This document shows positions 49,577-62,583 of a stretch of DNA of 64,000 nt, one piece after another. Within the stretch, counting starts at the first letter, position 1. Each line of letters starts with the position of its first letter. Below the pieces are notes generated by a model. That model saw only the letters and a list, made by a program, of their open reading frames with translations, had not been told where the DNA came from and ran no database searches. Origin of the DNA: Taiwanofungus camphoratus (lineage: Eukaryota; Basidiomycota; Agaricomycetes; Polyporales; Taiwanofungaceae); assembly GCA_003999685.1 (NCBI GenBank), contig CP021223.1, positions 992,001 to 1,056,000 of the forward strand, written 5' to 3'. The position numbers and the translations under genes were made by a program.

Positions 49577-52312
49577 ATGTCGCTGCCACTACTTGTCAAC
49601 GGCACTGACTGCGGTCCCGTGAATCCATTGCAAGGGCTTGCCAAAAGGTTTGACCAAGATCGGGGCATCCAGCAAGTTGGTCCTCTTTGTTCCTGTACGT
49701 CGATGGGAATGCTCACTAGCATCGCAGGACCATTTTGGTCCTGGTCGCGCGGGGTCGTCGAGAGAGGTGAGTACAAATAAATACGTTTATCTCGTCCGCA
49801 GCGTTTCAGCTTCTTTTAGAGTTTCCGCTCTCAATCTTCGGCAGTGCCAAATGTCAGCTGGGATGCTGCTCGATTCTTTGCTTCAAATCATCCTTCTCCA
49901 TCGGTCGCAGCTGGCCTGTCTACATTTGACTTGGCTGCATTGCACTCCTCATTGCCCACGTCACCTCAGAGTCCAGCTCTGTCCCCTGCGAGACAGACAT
50001 CGCTAGCTTCAACATCATGGGCAGTCGACTTCCTGCAACAACCTTCTAGACAGTCTCCGATCTCTCAGTTGTCTCCAGGTCTCATGAATCAGGGACTTGA
50101 CAGTCAAGTTGGGCAAGAACAAAACGCACCTGCTCAGCCACAGCGTATCACTAATGAGTTTCCACCGGGTATGTTGTGCTCCAATTGTTATTTGGATGAG
50201 CCTGACTCAGTGAGAGGTGCAGGATTTACTCCTTGGAGTCCTGCACCTGTAGGGTATAGCATGAATCATTCCGATCCGATGGGAGTGCAGTATTTTGGAA
50301 TCCCAGCACAAAGCCAAGGATCAGTGCCTCAAGTTGATTGTGAGTATATTCGAATACTCTCCATTCTCAGGGTGCATTTAACCCCAGTTCTTCTCCAGCA
50401 AGGCAATGGGATCAAGAGTTTAAGTCTCAAGAGGGTTCTTTGAGTTCTAACGTTGCTCTCACGCTACAGCAACCTGTCCAAGCCGAGCCGCAAGCCTCCG
50501 CGCCCTCCGAGGTGCAAGACTCTGATGAGCTTGCACGCACTGCGGGCCGTCTGATGGAGACAGTACGTAACGAGCAAAATCCTAAGTTCAAGAACAGCGA
50601 GTTCCTTGGACTCATGCGGCAGTTGCGTGATGGAGAGGTTGTTGTTGAAGACAATCAAATGATACCAAAAGAGCAGGCTACCTCATCCAGTGTCGATGTG
50701 AAGGGCAAAGGCCGCGCTATGGATGCGTCTATGCGACCTATAGCGCCTGAAATACCTCAACGATCGGGTGTACGGGTGACCGGAGTGGGTATGCAGCGTG
50801 AGCCTCTGGAGACAACGGACGTGGACTTGGCCAATCAGGGCTACGGAGAAAATCCTATCGACGCATATTTGCGCCAGGAGAACGAGGACTACATCGAGTC
50901 TATGCATCAAGCCCAGTTGCACGAGGGCACAGTGAATGAGGCTCCGCTTGGCTCATATGCTGATTGGGGCGTGCTGCAACGAGATTGGGATGCTTTTGAG
51001 GCCACTGAGACAGGTATGCGACCTATTACGCACTACCGCTTCCAAGAGCACAACCCATACGTCCTTGGAGAGGCCTCCAGGACGAGGCATCATCTGATGC
51101 ATGATGTCAGGCACTCTCTGTTTGAGGTACGTTATGCGATCGTCATTGTCTAGGATGTGTATGAATACCGATCCATGATGTGGCTGTAGAATGTGCTGGA
51201 ACTTGAAGCGGCTGTTCAACGTGATCCCACCAATGCCCTTCGATGGTTCGAGCTCGGCGTCAAGCAGCAAGAGAATGAGCGCGAGCGGAAGGCTGTACAG
51301 GCACTACGGCGTGCGCTTGAGCTGGACCCGTCCCACCTGCCTTCATGGCTTGCTCTTGCTGTATCGCACACAAATGAAGGAAATCGCCTAGGTGCATATA
51401 CTGCGATTCGTGAGTGGGTGGATCGGAATGAGCGTTATCATGCCACGGTTGAGCAGTTCCGGGCGCTGAACGTGGAAACACCGGAAATGACTCGGGCAGA
51501 GAGATTCGAGAGCTTGACGCAATGTCTTATTTCGATGGCACGGGCAAATATGAGTGGAGAGATCGATGCTGACATCCAAATCGCTCTCGCGGTGTTACTG
51601 AACACTAACGAAGTATGCCTACTATGATATCTCATACCGTCTGTCCGCTTACAATCGCCCCTTTTTCATCTACTCAGGAATATGCTAAAGCACGGGATTG
51701 CTTCCTTACTGCATTAGCAGTCCGACCTGACGTATGAGCTCGCCGTCAGCATCGTAAGTCTCTCGAACTGATCCGCTTTTCTAGGATTGGCTTCTATTCA
51801 ACAGAGTAGGCGCGACTCTGGCGAATAGTGGGCAACCGGAGGAGGCTTTACAGTATTACTACCGCGCTTTGGAACTTAATCCGGCGTATATTCGAGCCAG
51901 GTATGTCAACAACAGTCTGAGCTTGATTCTATGTCAACTCTCTTTTATAGATTCAATCTCGGCATTTCTTGCATTAATCTCAGGGTATGTCTTCCTCTTA
52001 TACGAATTGGATTTACTCATTGTTTGTTTGCTGTTAGCGGTATGAGGAGGCTGCGCAGCACATTCTTGATGCTCTTGTACTTCAGGATGGTGATAGTGTT
52101 CATGATCGAGACCGCGGTGGGGACAAGCGTGGCGTTACCTCATCCGCACTCTGGGAGAGCCTGAAAACGTGTTGTCTGCATATGCAGAGGATAGATCTTG
52201 CATCTCTTTGCGACCGTCAAGATCTGGAAGGTACGTGTCATACTCGCCCTAGACAGATAGGTGATACTGAGATCTGGCGATACTAGCATTCCGACTCAAC
52301 TTTCAGCTCTGA
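49577..52312 (+). CDS. PEX5: peroxisomal targeting signal 1 receptor Pex5
   Basis: Cytosolic receptor that binds C-terminal SKL-type signals through TPR repeats and delivers cargo to the peroxisome. Spliced length is about 740 residues in roughly eleven exons. The N-terminus [20 protein letters not shown] holds Cys12, the expected site of Pex5 recycling ubiquitination. Aromatic Pex14/Pex13-type motifs follow: WAVDF, WDQEF, WGVLQ and WDAFE. The TPR half carries [91 protein letters not shown] and [18 protein letters not shown]. It ends in [15 protein letters not shown] after a last intron. One border near 50338 needs a weak GTTGAT donor. Identity is secure. Confidence 0.94.
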
Positions 52313-52901
52313 ATAGGATGATCTCTGTGTATACATTGCCGGTGATGTTGTTTGTCCATAAGTCTTCAATGACTTGATGTCATCGCAGGTGACCACCGGA
52401 TTGCTGTAACACTTATGCACTTGAGCCTGATCATGATGACCGCAAGGAACAACTGAGTCACCGGTAGCACAGCTTGTGAAGAAGGTAGGATCGGTGCGAC
52501 CAGTATCGAGGCCTTGTAAATGGACCGGCCAAGTCTTTCCCTCATCAGTGAGATGGGCAAAACTTACCACGCCAAGCCAGTTCGTTATGCAGCTCGAAGT
52601 TTTGGACGTCCCTCAGCTCTACTTCTGGAACGTCATTGTCCGATTTGGTATATCAGTGTTTCTACCTAATGAGCTGTTAAAAATATTGCAAACTTTTTCT
52701 GGTGGAGGCTTTCGAGTGTTTTCCACGGAGCTTTTCAAGTTGTCTTGATCCCACATACTACAGCCAGCTTCTCTTGGTAAGTCACTGCTCAGACCAGTGT
52801 TGCGCTGGCAACATCTTGGGCTCTTACCCGCGGGATCCTCATCAGTTAACCAGTTTTCTTTTCAGTCCGACTTCTGTCGGTTGGGCTACCATTGACGTGT
52901 G
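52313..52901. other. intergenic, nothing recognised
   Basis: No gene could be supported. Some frames here may belong to the 5-prime part of the uncharacterised gene that follows. Confidence 0.3.
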
Positions 52902-53411
52902 TTTGTGATCGGCAAAGGAGAATACAGCCGGACTGAAGAAACTTTGGATTATATTGTTCAGATTCAGTCCTCTCATGAGCGGTTCGTACCAATGTTATGT
53001 CTCACATCAGTCACCAAGGTAGGTCGTCGCCTACGGACCGCAACGTAAGTCCAATCACGTATGTCTTAATCACTGCGGCCCCAGAAAAACGCGCCTGGAC
53101 CTTCCGATCAGAATTCTCTCAATCTCCTTGTTGCCTCACGCTCACATGCATTACGTGCTTCTGCATTGACTCGTGAGATGTTCCGTCCACGTGAAATTGA
53201 GATCCAGGCCATGCTGCGTCGTATAACCGCGCCCTCACTGTGTATCTCAGCGGAAGTCCAATTTGAGTGCTACCGATTTTCAGATAATATGGAGCGCTGC
53301 TCATGGGAGCTTGTCAATGGTCTCAGGTCGCTGCCCGGTCAGACCATTGAGCGAACCCATATAAAATCATCATGGGTCACAAGCATGTATAGGAAAAAAG
53401 GACTAGCGTAG
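52902..53411 (+). CDS. unidentified protein fragment, coding-like
   Basis: Not recognised. Two exons join cleanly across an intron with a GTAGGT donor near 53020 and a CCCCAG acceptor. Exon A reads FVIGKGEYSRTEETLDYIVQ, then IQSSHERFVPMLCLTSVTK. Exon B reads KNAPGPSDQNSLNLLVASRS, HALRASALTREMFRPREIEI and QAMLRRITAPSL, and runs on to a stop at 53411. The texture and in-frame splice argue for real protein. The start is not found, and upstream exons may lie in 52540-52780. It could be the tail of a larger gene or a decayed copy. No function is proposed. Confidence 0.4.
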
Positions 53412-56222
53412 ATTCAGCTCGTCTGTTACCAGTTTAACACTTCCCTGTGTCGAGTCGCATTGGTAGTTGGAACAGTTGCAACACTTTCCTTCAACGGGGT
53501 GTACGCCACATACCCTTCCGCATTTCAAATCTATCTACAGTCGAGGAGTGGTCTAGCTTTTGTAGGCAGCTTCTAGCAGCACTGTACGCAAGCAGGGGAT
53601 GATCTAGTGATTTGATGCAAGTAGGGGAGCATCCCCGAACATTCTTGATGATCCCCTAGCGCGTGTGTGTTTGCTCCATGATTGCAGAGGAAACATGAGA
53701 TGAAATTCGTTCAAACTGGCTTTATCTTATTTAACCTGTGCCATATGATTACTGAATGCTTCTGTCCTTTATACTTAGACGGGACACAGCATGTGCCTTT
53801 GGTTGGCGCTCAGTGTGGATGATATAGAAGAACGTGTGTAAGAATCGGAATTTCGGAAACCTCGTGTAAGTTGCGCCAGCACTTCGGTGTAGCCCCAAAC
53901 GAAAAATCCTTGTAGTCCTTCCTGAACAGTAGTACAATAGTACATCGTCCTTCTAGTTGCATGAGGATCAGCTAATGATTCGGGATGCTCTGGAAGGCCT
54001 GGTCCGTCTCATAGATGCGCTTGAGGAACTTTCTACAGCAGCTGCCTAACTTGGTACGTGCCGTACTGCAAACCCCATGGGCCATGGCGCGATTAATGGT
54101 CCGGGCAAACACCACTCATGTCATGTCATGTTTTTCTTGTTTGTGTAACTACGCACCTCCGAATCCTCAACATTATGAGTCATGTTGGGACAAGTCATCA
54201 GGAAACCGTCGCCGTCTGGGTGTCTGAGATGTCTGAACTCGTCTTATCAACAAACTTGCATGGTTGACCCATATACATCCTACACTTTTTACTTGCTCTC
54301 ATTTGGCCTGTGTGCATAAGTTGAGGCCTAGTTTCATATATCTCACTGGATTTTTTTGTCAGTGTATTGGTTGAAATTTCCAGATAATAACCGTCTGGAT
54401 CAATGAGGTCCACTTCTGGACCAGATGCCTTTCAGAGAAGTCAGACAATTTCAGACCTTGTCAGATGCGTGACGATTTACTGATGTCACTCAAGCGGGCT
54501 CGTTTCAGATCTTGTTCGCCTTCTCCCCAGGGCAATTAGACACTTCGAGTTCACCGGCAGTGTAAAACACATGAGATCTGCTGGCTACATGAAACATAAC
54601 TTTTGAGTGGTAAGCTACCACAGCTATCGTTACCAACTACCCGTTGATGAAAGCCTTCTGGTGTTTGCGAACAGGGTGCATCGACATATCGCACACGTTC
54701 CAAATAACGGGTCAGGACACGCGGTCACAGACCGAAGTGACGCCAATTCTTGACTACCCTGAAAAAGTGACACCATATCGACAAGGCATGGCATTCGTCT
54801 TGTCATTCCTGTGCCAGAAGGACGGCAGACTGTGGTCAAGCAAGTCTATATGACTGTTTTAGATGCTCTAGTCGCCGCGTTCTGTCAGATCAGCAGTCGA
54901 AGGGTTTCTCATGAGTTACTGGTCAACCACACTGCTGGAACACTCATCTTAACGCATTCAGCCAATGCCCTTGTCTCTGATGATGTAGTAAACAGTAACG
55001 AGAGTCTGACACGCGACGGAGAGGATTAGCAGTGATCGGTACGTTCTGAAGTGCATCGTCCGACATTGACATCATACAAACGGTTCAAGTCCTTGACCAT
55101 GAATGCAGCATTGGGAGTGCTTTGAACGTCTCTACTGCAGGTTAAGCACTTACAACTGAGAGAGATTTCAACATGTAAGTTATCATTTATGAACACTTGT
55201 ATAAGGCAATGGCCATCTAATGAAGAAATGAGAACAAAATTGGGCTACCTTTACACTGCTTTATACGGCATTTCGACAAATAACAACTTTAGCGGGAATC
55301 AGCCCGGACATGCTGACGTCTCGCCCTAATATCCGCCTTATCGGGATTCGGACATGAGATCCGGCCTCTCGCCAGCGTTATCTGTGGCGAAATTGGGCGG
55401 TAACGGAGTTATGATAAGCGGACGAAATACAATCGTTGACTGCAGACTTCCCCCACCAAGCATCGTCTCCGTGAGACCGTTCATGGGCATTCGGCCTCAC
55501 CTTCAATAGCCAAAGTGCTTCACACCTTGGACGTTAACGATCATAGCATTCATCCCTAGTCTTTTGCACATCATTTTGTTTCGAACGTTGAAAATTCTGG
55601 TCGTTTCTGAAGGACCCATTGGCAGATCCGCAACCTTCAAACATTCGCTTCGTGCCTGCTCATCAGTCAGGCCTCCGTGCTCCCCGGATTGTTTTCAGCT
55701 GTCGGTAATGGCCTCGTTTCAGTATTTCGTTAGATCAATTGTAGTGCGCCTTGATGATCATTCATATGTGCCAGTCTCAGTACGAAACTGCAGCGCATTA
55801 TTAACTGTTGATCCCAATGTTCTTTATATGACTAAATTCTTGACACCGCAATGTAGATCACCATGTTCCGCGCTTCTCGGACCGATAATTGAGCACCTGC
55901 TGTGTATGCAAACTCTAAGTTGTGGTAGCAGTCGGATACCCATGTGATTGCCGTTATACACGATTGTCAGTTGTTTCCCAGCCCTACGCTCATGAACACA
56001 AATTGTAGCACCCCCGGTCACAACCCGTGGGTCTTTCAAACGACAACCTCGAGGAGATGGGCAGATGAACACTGCGATAGGTCGATAACGTGTGCATAAA
56101 CGCGCATGGTACAGTGGTATATGCTACAGCGATACAGAAGAAGACGGCCCATGAGGTGGTGTACAAACAGATGACCAAAAGAGGACCAGTATGCTGCGCA
56201 CAGCTAGCAAGCTCACATACCA
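53412..56222. other. 2.8-kb interval without recognised genes
   Basis: Only short frames without family resemblance. A weak inverted repeat involves the GGGGATGATC-like words near 53595 and 53650. The interval may contain old repeat DNA. Confidence 0.35.
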
Positions 56223-57448
56223 TCAAGGTGTTCTCCTTCCGCTTCGTTCGGTGGAGTTGCTTCTGTTCTCCCAGTCATCCTCTGAGGGGCTCAAGCGAGT
56301 CGCTATCGAGGCAGCATCAGCTGTTTGTCGGCATTCAGCGCCACCCTCAGAACGTACTGTGAGTTGGCGTCAGTATTACGAATTTGTGACATGACATTGC
56401 CGCATACAGTGTCTCTGTCATCCAAGTCAGCATCCACAGACGGGACACGTGAATACAAAGAAGCACTGACATTCAGAGCGTCCAGTCGACTGAATGTCTT
56501 ACCACACCCTTGACATATGTTTGATTGAGACTTGGCGGTATGTAATGCCTGATGTCTCCTGGATTCGAGAAATAGGCATGAGGCCACAGTGTGACCAGAG
56601 CAAGCTTTACATACTTGCAATCGTGTTGCCGTGCGAAGCCTTTATTACAGCCAGGCCACTCGCACATATACGGTCGTTCAGCCGTATGAGAGCGTAAATG
56701 TCCTATCATCAGAAACTTCTGCATGAGCATGTCAGAAATATCTTGCGATCACGATTTTGGGCATACCCCTCAAATTGAAGCGGCGGGTGAAGGTGCTTCC
56801 GCATCCAGGGACTGGGCAGACGAAATGCGCTTCGTTTCTACGTCGGCTTGCGCTAGCAGCCTGGGTAGCACTTGTCGTAACCTGTTGCTTCTCTACCTGT
56901 AAGATGGGTGGCAGCCTAGGCATGACCGACGGTCCCGCATGGGACCTATCTCCATTTCCGCGGTAATGAGAGGGCAAAGGGGCTAGCGGTGGAGGGAGTG
57001 CTGGGCTCTGGCCATAATGCATGGAAGCGTTGGACGCACGTTGCATCTCAGGAGAATTAGTTCGGACATCACGGCGTGATGATGGAACGATTTCTGGAAG
57101 GAGCGGCAAGTGAGCAGACAAGGGGGCAGGAGCAGGGACTGATGAACGCAGTGGCCATCCTTCCAACCGAGCGGGCTGCTGCGAGATGGAAGCTATGGAA
57201 TAAGGCGGAAGACGATTGCGGCTAGTCGAAGCCTGAGCAAAAGAGGCTGCGGCGTGGTGAGCCCGAGGCGCGTCGCTCCTTGAGGTGCAGATGCGATCGT
57301 CAGGATGATTGCTCGGGACGTTAGTACCTGGAGGCATATCTAGAGGAATCGCGCTATCGGTACCGGAAGGTGAGTGGAAAGAATTGAAGGCATGTAAAGG
57401 ATAAGGGGAAGGGATCGAAGTGTAAAGTCTCGAGGCGTCCACTTCCAT
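56223..57448 (-). CDS. C2H2 zinc finger protein, putative transcription factor
   Basis: Nuclear DNA-binding protein by family. Targets unknown. About 340 residues in four exons. The first 200 residues are a Ser/Pro-rich disordered region ([20 protein letters not shown] and [20 protein letters not shown]). Finger 1 is [20 protein letters not shown] then [10 protein letters not shown], with the His part after an intron. Finger 2 is [20 protein letters not shown] then HQALHTA. Finger 3 starts [16 protein letters not shown], but the next exon reads RSEGGAECR, so the usual His following Asn-Arg is not seen. The tail ends [15 protein letters not shown]. Splicing between the third finger and the tail is uncertain; the donor may be at GTGCTT. 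Confidence 0.8.
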
Positions 57449-59368
57449 GCTTGACAGACAGGCGCTTCAAGATAGCCGTTTCTGATATTCGATTCTTCTT
57501 TACTGGCGTTTGTAACGGTGTGAGCCGGCGAGTGGGTACACAATGATACGAAGTCGACAGGCGACTGTCAAGTGTGTTGGTTCACCAACTTTGGAAGGAA
57601 ATCTGCGAAACAACGTGGTCAGTAATGAGGAGACTCCTTATACTTCCATCTCCCGCCATTCCGAAGGGTCAAGAGGGTAACATCGCTGATCTGAGACGAA
57701 GGTGATGCGACCGTATTGCCACTGCGCTGTTTCACTCTGGACCAGCGCTACGACGGTAAGAGTTGACGAAAACAAGCTCATGTGAGGTCGCAACCGTCTC
57801 CTCTTCTGCCACATCGCAGCCACACCGGTCCTCGGGTCCTCCTTAAGCGCTAATCTCCGATTACTATTTATGTCCGGTCTCTTTCCTCCACACCTTGTCT
57901 TACTTCGGCAGTGTTCAATACTCTGTTTCTGACGAAAGACCCTGTGTATCAGGAACGCTGGTGGAGGGAGAGGTGCATTGTCCATCGTAAGAGACCTGGT
58001 AGGGCCGCTTATGGGCTTTCCGTCACTTCCTCGGGCGGGTTTGACAGATTGGCCCGACGTTTTGACTTCAAATTTCGCACAAAAAAGCTGATCATGTAGC
58101 CTCGCCCCACCCTTACATAACGACTGCGCACGCTAGGGTTTAGCAGGAACTTGCAACACCCGCGAAAATAACAGAGCGGCAGGAACTCGCCCTCGTCTAC
58201 ATAACATACAGCTGTGCAGCTACAACATGATCTACTTTTTCGAGCACAGCCCAAACGTTGTGCGGTCATAATGTAAGATGACAAGCTGGAGTAGTAGGAA
58301 GGAATGCCGCGACTGATTTGGTGCCGAGAATACTACAAAGAATGGCTTCCGACTCTCACATGCCCTTCAGCGTCAAAACCGATAGCTAGGTTATAGAAGT
58401 ATGCATAATTTTCTGCCGCTCTGCGATAGTCACGGATGCTGACAACTACTTTGACGATCTGGCCCTATAGAAAACTCTTACGTTGTACGACGTGGTTTCC
58501 GAGGATCCTCAAGTTTTCATAGCCACGAGTTGCATTGCTCCTATGTGAACTATAATTATTTTTCAAGTCCCTGACGGCGCCCGACTCGTGGTATTAGGAA
58601 TCGTCTCTCGCCATCGTGTTCGGCGGAACTCTGGCTCCAAGGTACTTGGCCCTTTCCCGATGACAGCAAGCGCTCACAGCTGTCACACACTGTAAAAAAG
58701 CGTAGTCAATGTTTGTGCAAATTTTGCAGGGCAGTCATGCATTAGTCGCACAAGCTGACCATAGGTTGACTGGTGCGCGACTGTCCTGTGACTGACTGCT
58801 TCATATTCAGCCACCGAAAGACAAGAAATGCGACTACAGTCAACTCCCTCTTAACCCATACCCCCTCGGTGGAAGCTACGAGCTATGGGTTATCAGGGAG
58901 TATGGGTTATGGGGAGACCATTACACCCCACAAAGCAATTTGGTGGATCGGAAAAGCTATGGGTTTAGAGGGAGTATGGGTTTCGCCAGGTATGGGATAA
59001 GAGGGAGTTGACTGTAGTTAGTCAACTTATGCAATTTTGGTGTCAGAAAGGTGACTAAGGTTGACTTTCATTTTTTATAGAGCGTGACGCTGGTCTCATT
59101 TCTATCCGGAGTAGCGCTAGTGCCGCGCGCTCATATACTAGTACAGGTGGGTCATCACTCACAATGTGAGCTTCTGGGCCAAAGAGCGGCTGGCTCCCGA
59201 CAATTACATGCATCCTATTATCCATGGGGAGTGTCAACTAGCGGATACAGAGCACGTAGATTGTTCCTTGTCTGATCATACATAATAGGATATAAATAAT
59301 ACTACAGAGACAGAGTTTATCCATACAATGCATACACATGCTCCCCGACAACCCAAAAAACCCAAAGC
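57449..59368. other. intergenic, zinc finger gene upstream region and a MITE
   Basis: About 1.9 kb without a gene. It holds the upstream region of the C2H2 gene and, at 58837-59014, a short inverted-repeat element listed separately. Confidence 0.4.
58837..59014. mobile_element. 178-bp MITE, Tc1/mariner-pogo type, TA target duplication
   Basis: The left end begins CAGTCAACTCCCTCTTAACC and the right end is its near-perfect reverse complement (ending GGGAGTTGACTG). Terminal repeats are about 27 bp with one or two mismatches. TA flanks both sides (58835-58836 and 59015-59016), the target duplication of Tc1/mariner-pogo elements. The interior has several TATGGGTT words in both ends as subterminal repeats. 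It is far too short to encode a transposase, so it is non-autonomous. Confidence 0.85.
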
Positions 59369-62300
59369 TCAATGTCCTACGGAATCGCTCGAAATGAGGT
59401 GCGAGTCAAGCAGTCGACGCCTCCTCATAAGCTCCGATTCGGAAATGGTCTGTCCTGCCTTACCTGCTCTGGTCAAAAATCCGGGAGAAAGGTCACGCCG
59501 ATTCGATTTTTGAACGGTCGGTACGTCCTGCAGTCTGGACAGCGGGCGGGCGTTATGCAGAAGGTCAAGATGGTGCGTGGCGGGAAGCCCCTCACTGCTA
59601 GCAATGTCTTCCCGCTCAGGAGACTTAGATTGTGCAACCCGATTCGGAGACGACTTTTTGGTGAACGACATACCGCTATCGATGACCTTAGGATCGTAGA
59701 GTGATTGAGTCGGTGTCGTTTTCTTCTTGGTCGAGAAGGTCAGAAGATCGTCCGTCTCTGTCTCCATTTCTGTTTCAGAGGTGACAGAGGTCGCAGAACC
59801 ATCCTCCACGGGTAAGACTGATGTTATGTCGCGTCTCGGCGGAGATGGGCGTTTTCCACCCACCCACCGGTTGGCCCGCTCTGTTGCGTCGCGTCGTGAT
59901 GTGAGACCAAGGTCCTTCTTACTGAACGCGTCGTCCATCCAATCAGCCAGATCATTGATCACCGTGCGTGCCTCCTGCATCAGCATCGGCATCTGGAGGT
60001 ACCCATGACTCCATTCCGAGAAAATCTGCATGGTCACCCAGTCCTCTTCGCCCTGTGCGGCCAACTGATCGCGTTCGCGTCTCAGCGCACGCGTGGCTTC
60101 ATCCTCCCTGGCGCTCATGCGCAGTTGTTCTCCGAACTTGACGCTCTTTCCCGAGATCGACACGTCCAGCTCTTGCTTGCGCACACGTTTCGCTTCTCTA
60201 ATTCGGCCAGCAAATATCACGGTGTCGTCAACGAAAGGATCTTTCTCACCACAAGACATCAGAAGCGGTGGGAACTGTGCAAGAAGGTGGCTAGGTGCCA
60301 GGATCGGCGAGATGTAGTAGTCTGAGCTAAAGTCAGGATTACGATGAGGACCGATATAGAGAATGGCCATTGCTCGCATCTGAAGAACAACATAAGTACC
60401 GTAACAACAAGGTTGTCAGACAAGATATGCCTGGACAAACTCACCATACTAGGAGAGATAATACGGTCTTGAAAGTATCCAGTGCGACTCGTCATCGTCA
60501 GCCTAGTCCCCAAGGGAACCCTTTCTTTCGGTGTTCCCTGAGGTTCAGCCTGAACATCTTTCTCTTGCTTCTCTGCAACACGCTGCTCGACTTCGGGACG
60601 AAATCGCACTCTGGCTTCAATCGACTTCTCCTCTTCGCTAACAAGGTTCGGGTCTGCGCTATCCTCCGCATCAGCCATATCCCCAGCCTCTTCGTCCATA
60701 ACAGTCACAGAATCACCGTGTTGTCCCCGAGGATCCGCCCTGTCGGACTTAGCACTTTTGATGGCAGGCGTAGAACGGCGGGTACGGAGAGGTTTTTCCG
60801 CAGTCGGAGACGCTAACGTTCGGATGGCATCACGCCAGCTCCGACGTCTACGGAGGATTTTGCGACTGCCTACCATGGATAAAGGGCTAATGTGAGAATA
60901 GTGATCTTTCTGCTCTGCGAGACCCGGAATGTGGCCAGAGGACTGCTCAGACTGGAGCACCCTCAGATTAGCGGGCGACATCCACGACGTAAAATTGAAG
61001 TCAAGACAAGCGTAGTTAAGCACCAGTGCCACCGGATGTGGCAAGACAAACTGCGTCTCTAGGATTTTGAGCATCACGCCCGTGGCAATGTGAGCACCTC
61101 TGCAAGGGTGAACATGTAAGTGACTTGGCCAGAGGTAAAGGTATTCAATGTGCACTGACGCAGAATCCCCTGTGACAATGACACGAAATCTGTGACCAGA
61201 CATTCCGACGAGCTTTCCGCTGGTTTCGACCAACACTCTGTATGCATCGAAACACTCGTCAATGGCATAAGGGTATGGATCTGGGTGAGAGGTCAGCAAT
61301 GAACTAGTAAGATTGAAACAAGGTGACGCTACCTACATTCAGGCGCCTTTCCGTACTCAATAGCCAATACTGGCTTGCCTGTACGTTCCGCCCACATCCG
61401 CAAACGGTCTTCATGATGCTCTGGAGTCATAGATATGAAGCCACCTCCAGGAAAGTCAAGAATCAGATTAGTTGCACGAGCCAAGTGATGTTCCGGAGGA
61501 GAGAAGAACAACCAAGCACTTATGGGCCGCGTGTATGTCGAGCCACCAGGTCGAGGAAGGAGGACCTTGCGGCGAATTGTAACTTTCGGATAGTATGTCA
61601 ACAAACGGAGCTATCAGGTCTAAGTCAGACGTGATGCAGCTTATAAGAGATTGGACAAACGTACGTAAGGGTTGCTTGTCTTTTCCCATGTTGTACGAAG
61701 CATCTCAACGGTGGGGACCGCACGGAACTTTCGCAACTGTAAACAGCACTGTGAGCCACTCTGATCATGTGGAATGCATGCGTTGTCATGCCTTCTCATC
61801 TGCCTCATTTGCGTAAATGATATAGTATCCTGCGAATAGGACGGAGCACAAGTCTTTGAGCCACTTGGGACGTATTGACATCGCAGTGGCAAATCCAGCG
61901 TCCAATCCTGTGTTGATCCAAGTAGCACGGTAGTATGATGCCGTGTACTTATATTGGCGTTAGAATAAGATTATTACTTGTGCTTCACTGACAAATATGC
62001 TTACTAGATCAGCGAGAGGCTCAGGTGCTACGATCGGCGGCAGTGAGAAGGAGAAGATGCGACATATTCAGGATGATACTCACATCCCAGACCAAGTATC
62101 TTGTCGACGTTGCGTACAGCATAAACTCCGGTCAAGGTACTCACGACAATTTGCCATGGCGTGAAGCGTTCTGCAGGGTGATCACCTCATGATTTGCTGC
62201 ACAGAAACATGACGTTCGTACTTACGGTGCAAGGTCCGACTTGCCCGCCTCAGCCATAATACACGTGGCCCTCCTGGGTTCCCTCGTATAATTCTCCAAA

Positions 62301-62432
62301 TCCAGAAGATAATGACAAGGAAGACCTAAGATGACGCGGGTCAAATCCGGTATAGCAAAGCTTGCCTGACACGATGCGAACCTGAGCTCGTTTCCAGGAG
62401 GGACTAGGGCGGCCGAGTAGATGGTCAATCAT
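59369..62432 (-). CDS. HSL-like alpha/beta hydrolase (lipase/esterase)
   Basis: Hormone-sensitive-lipase-type hydrolase, probably at membranes or lipid droplets. Roughly 800 residues, several exons. The N-terminal region (start MIDHLLGRPSPSWKRAQ) precedes PWQIVVSTLTGVYAVRNVDK, APEPLADL, YYRATWINTGLDAGFATAMS and WLKDLCSVLFAGYYIIYANE. The oxyanion segment is LILDFPGGGFISMTPEHHED, with Pro in place of the usual His. The nucleophile is in VIVTGDSAGAHIATGVMLK. The acid region is FPPLLMSCGEKDPFVDD and the catalytic His is in FSEWSHGYLQMPML. A long charged, Ser/Arg-rich insert separates nucleophile and acid, and a Ser-rich tail follows. Boundaries of the first two exons are uncertain. Confidence 0.85.
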
Positions 62433-62583
62433 TGTAAGATGGTAGTGGGTCAAAGAGAGAACCGGGCATGCAATGGGACGACATCCTACGAAGGTCTGAA
62501 CACTAGCATGTGATTATCGATTGGGACGAGGGAGTGCTCTGCAGATGCCCTTTCTGGAAGTCTGCTGACATAATCATATGACC

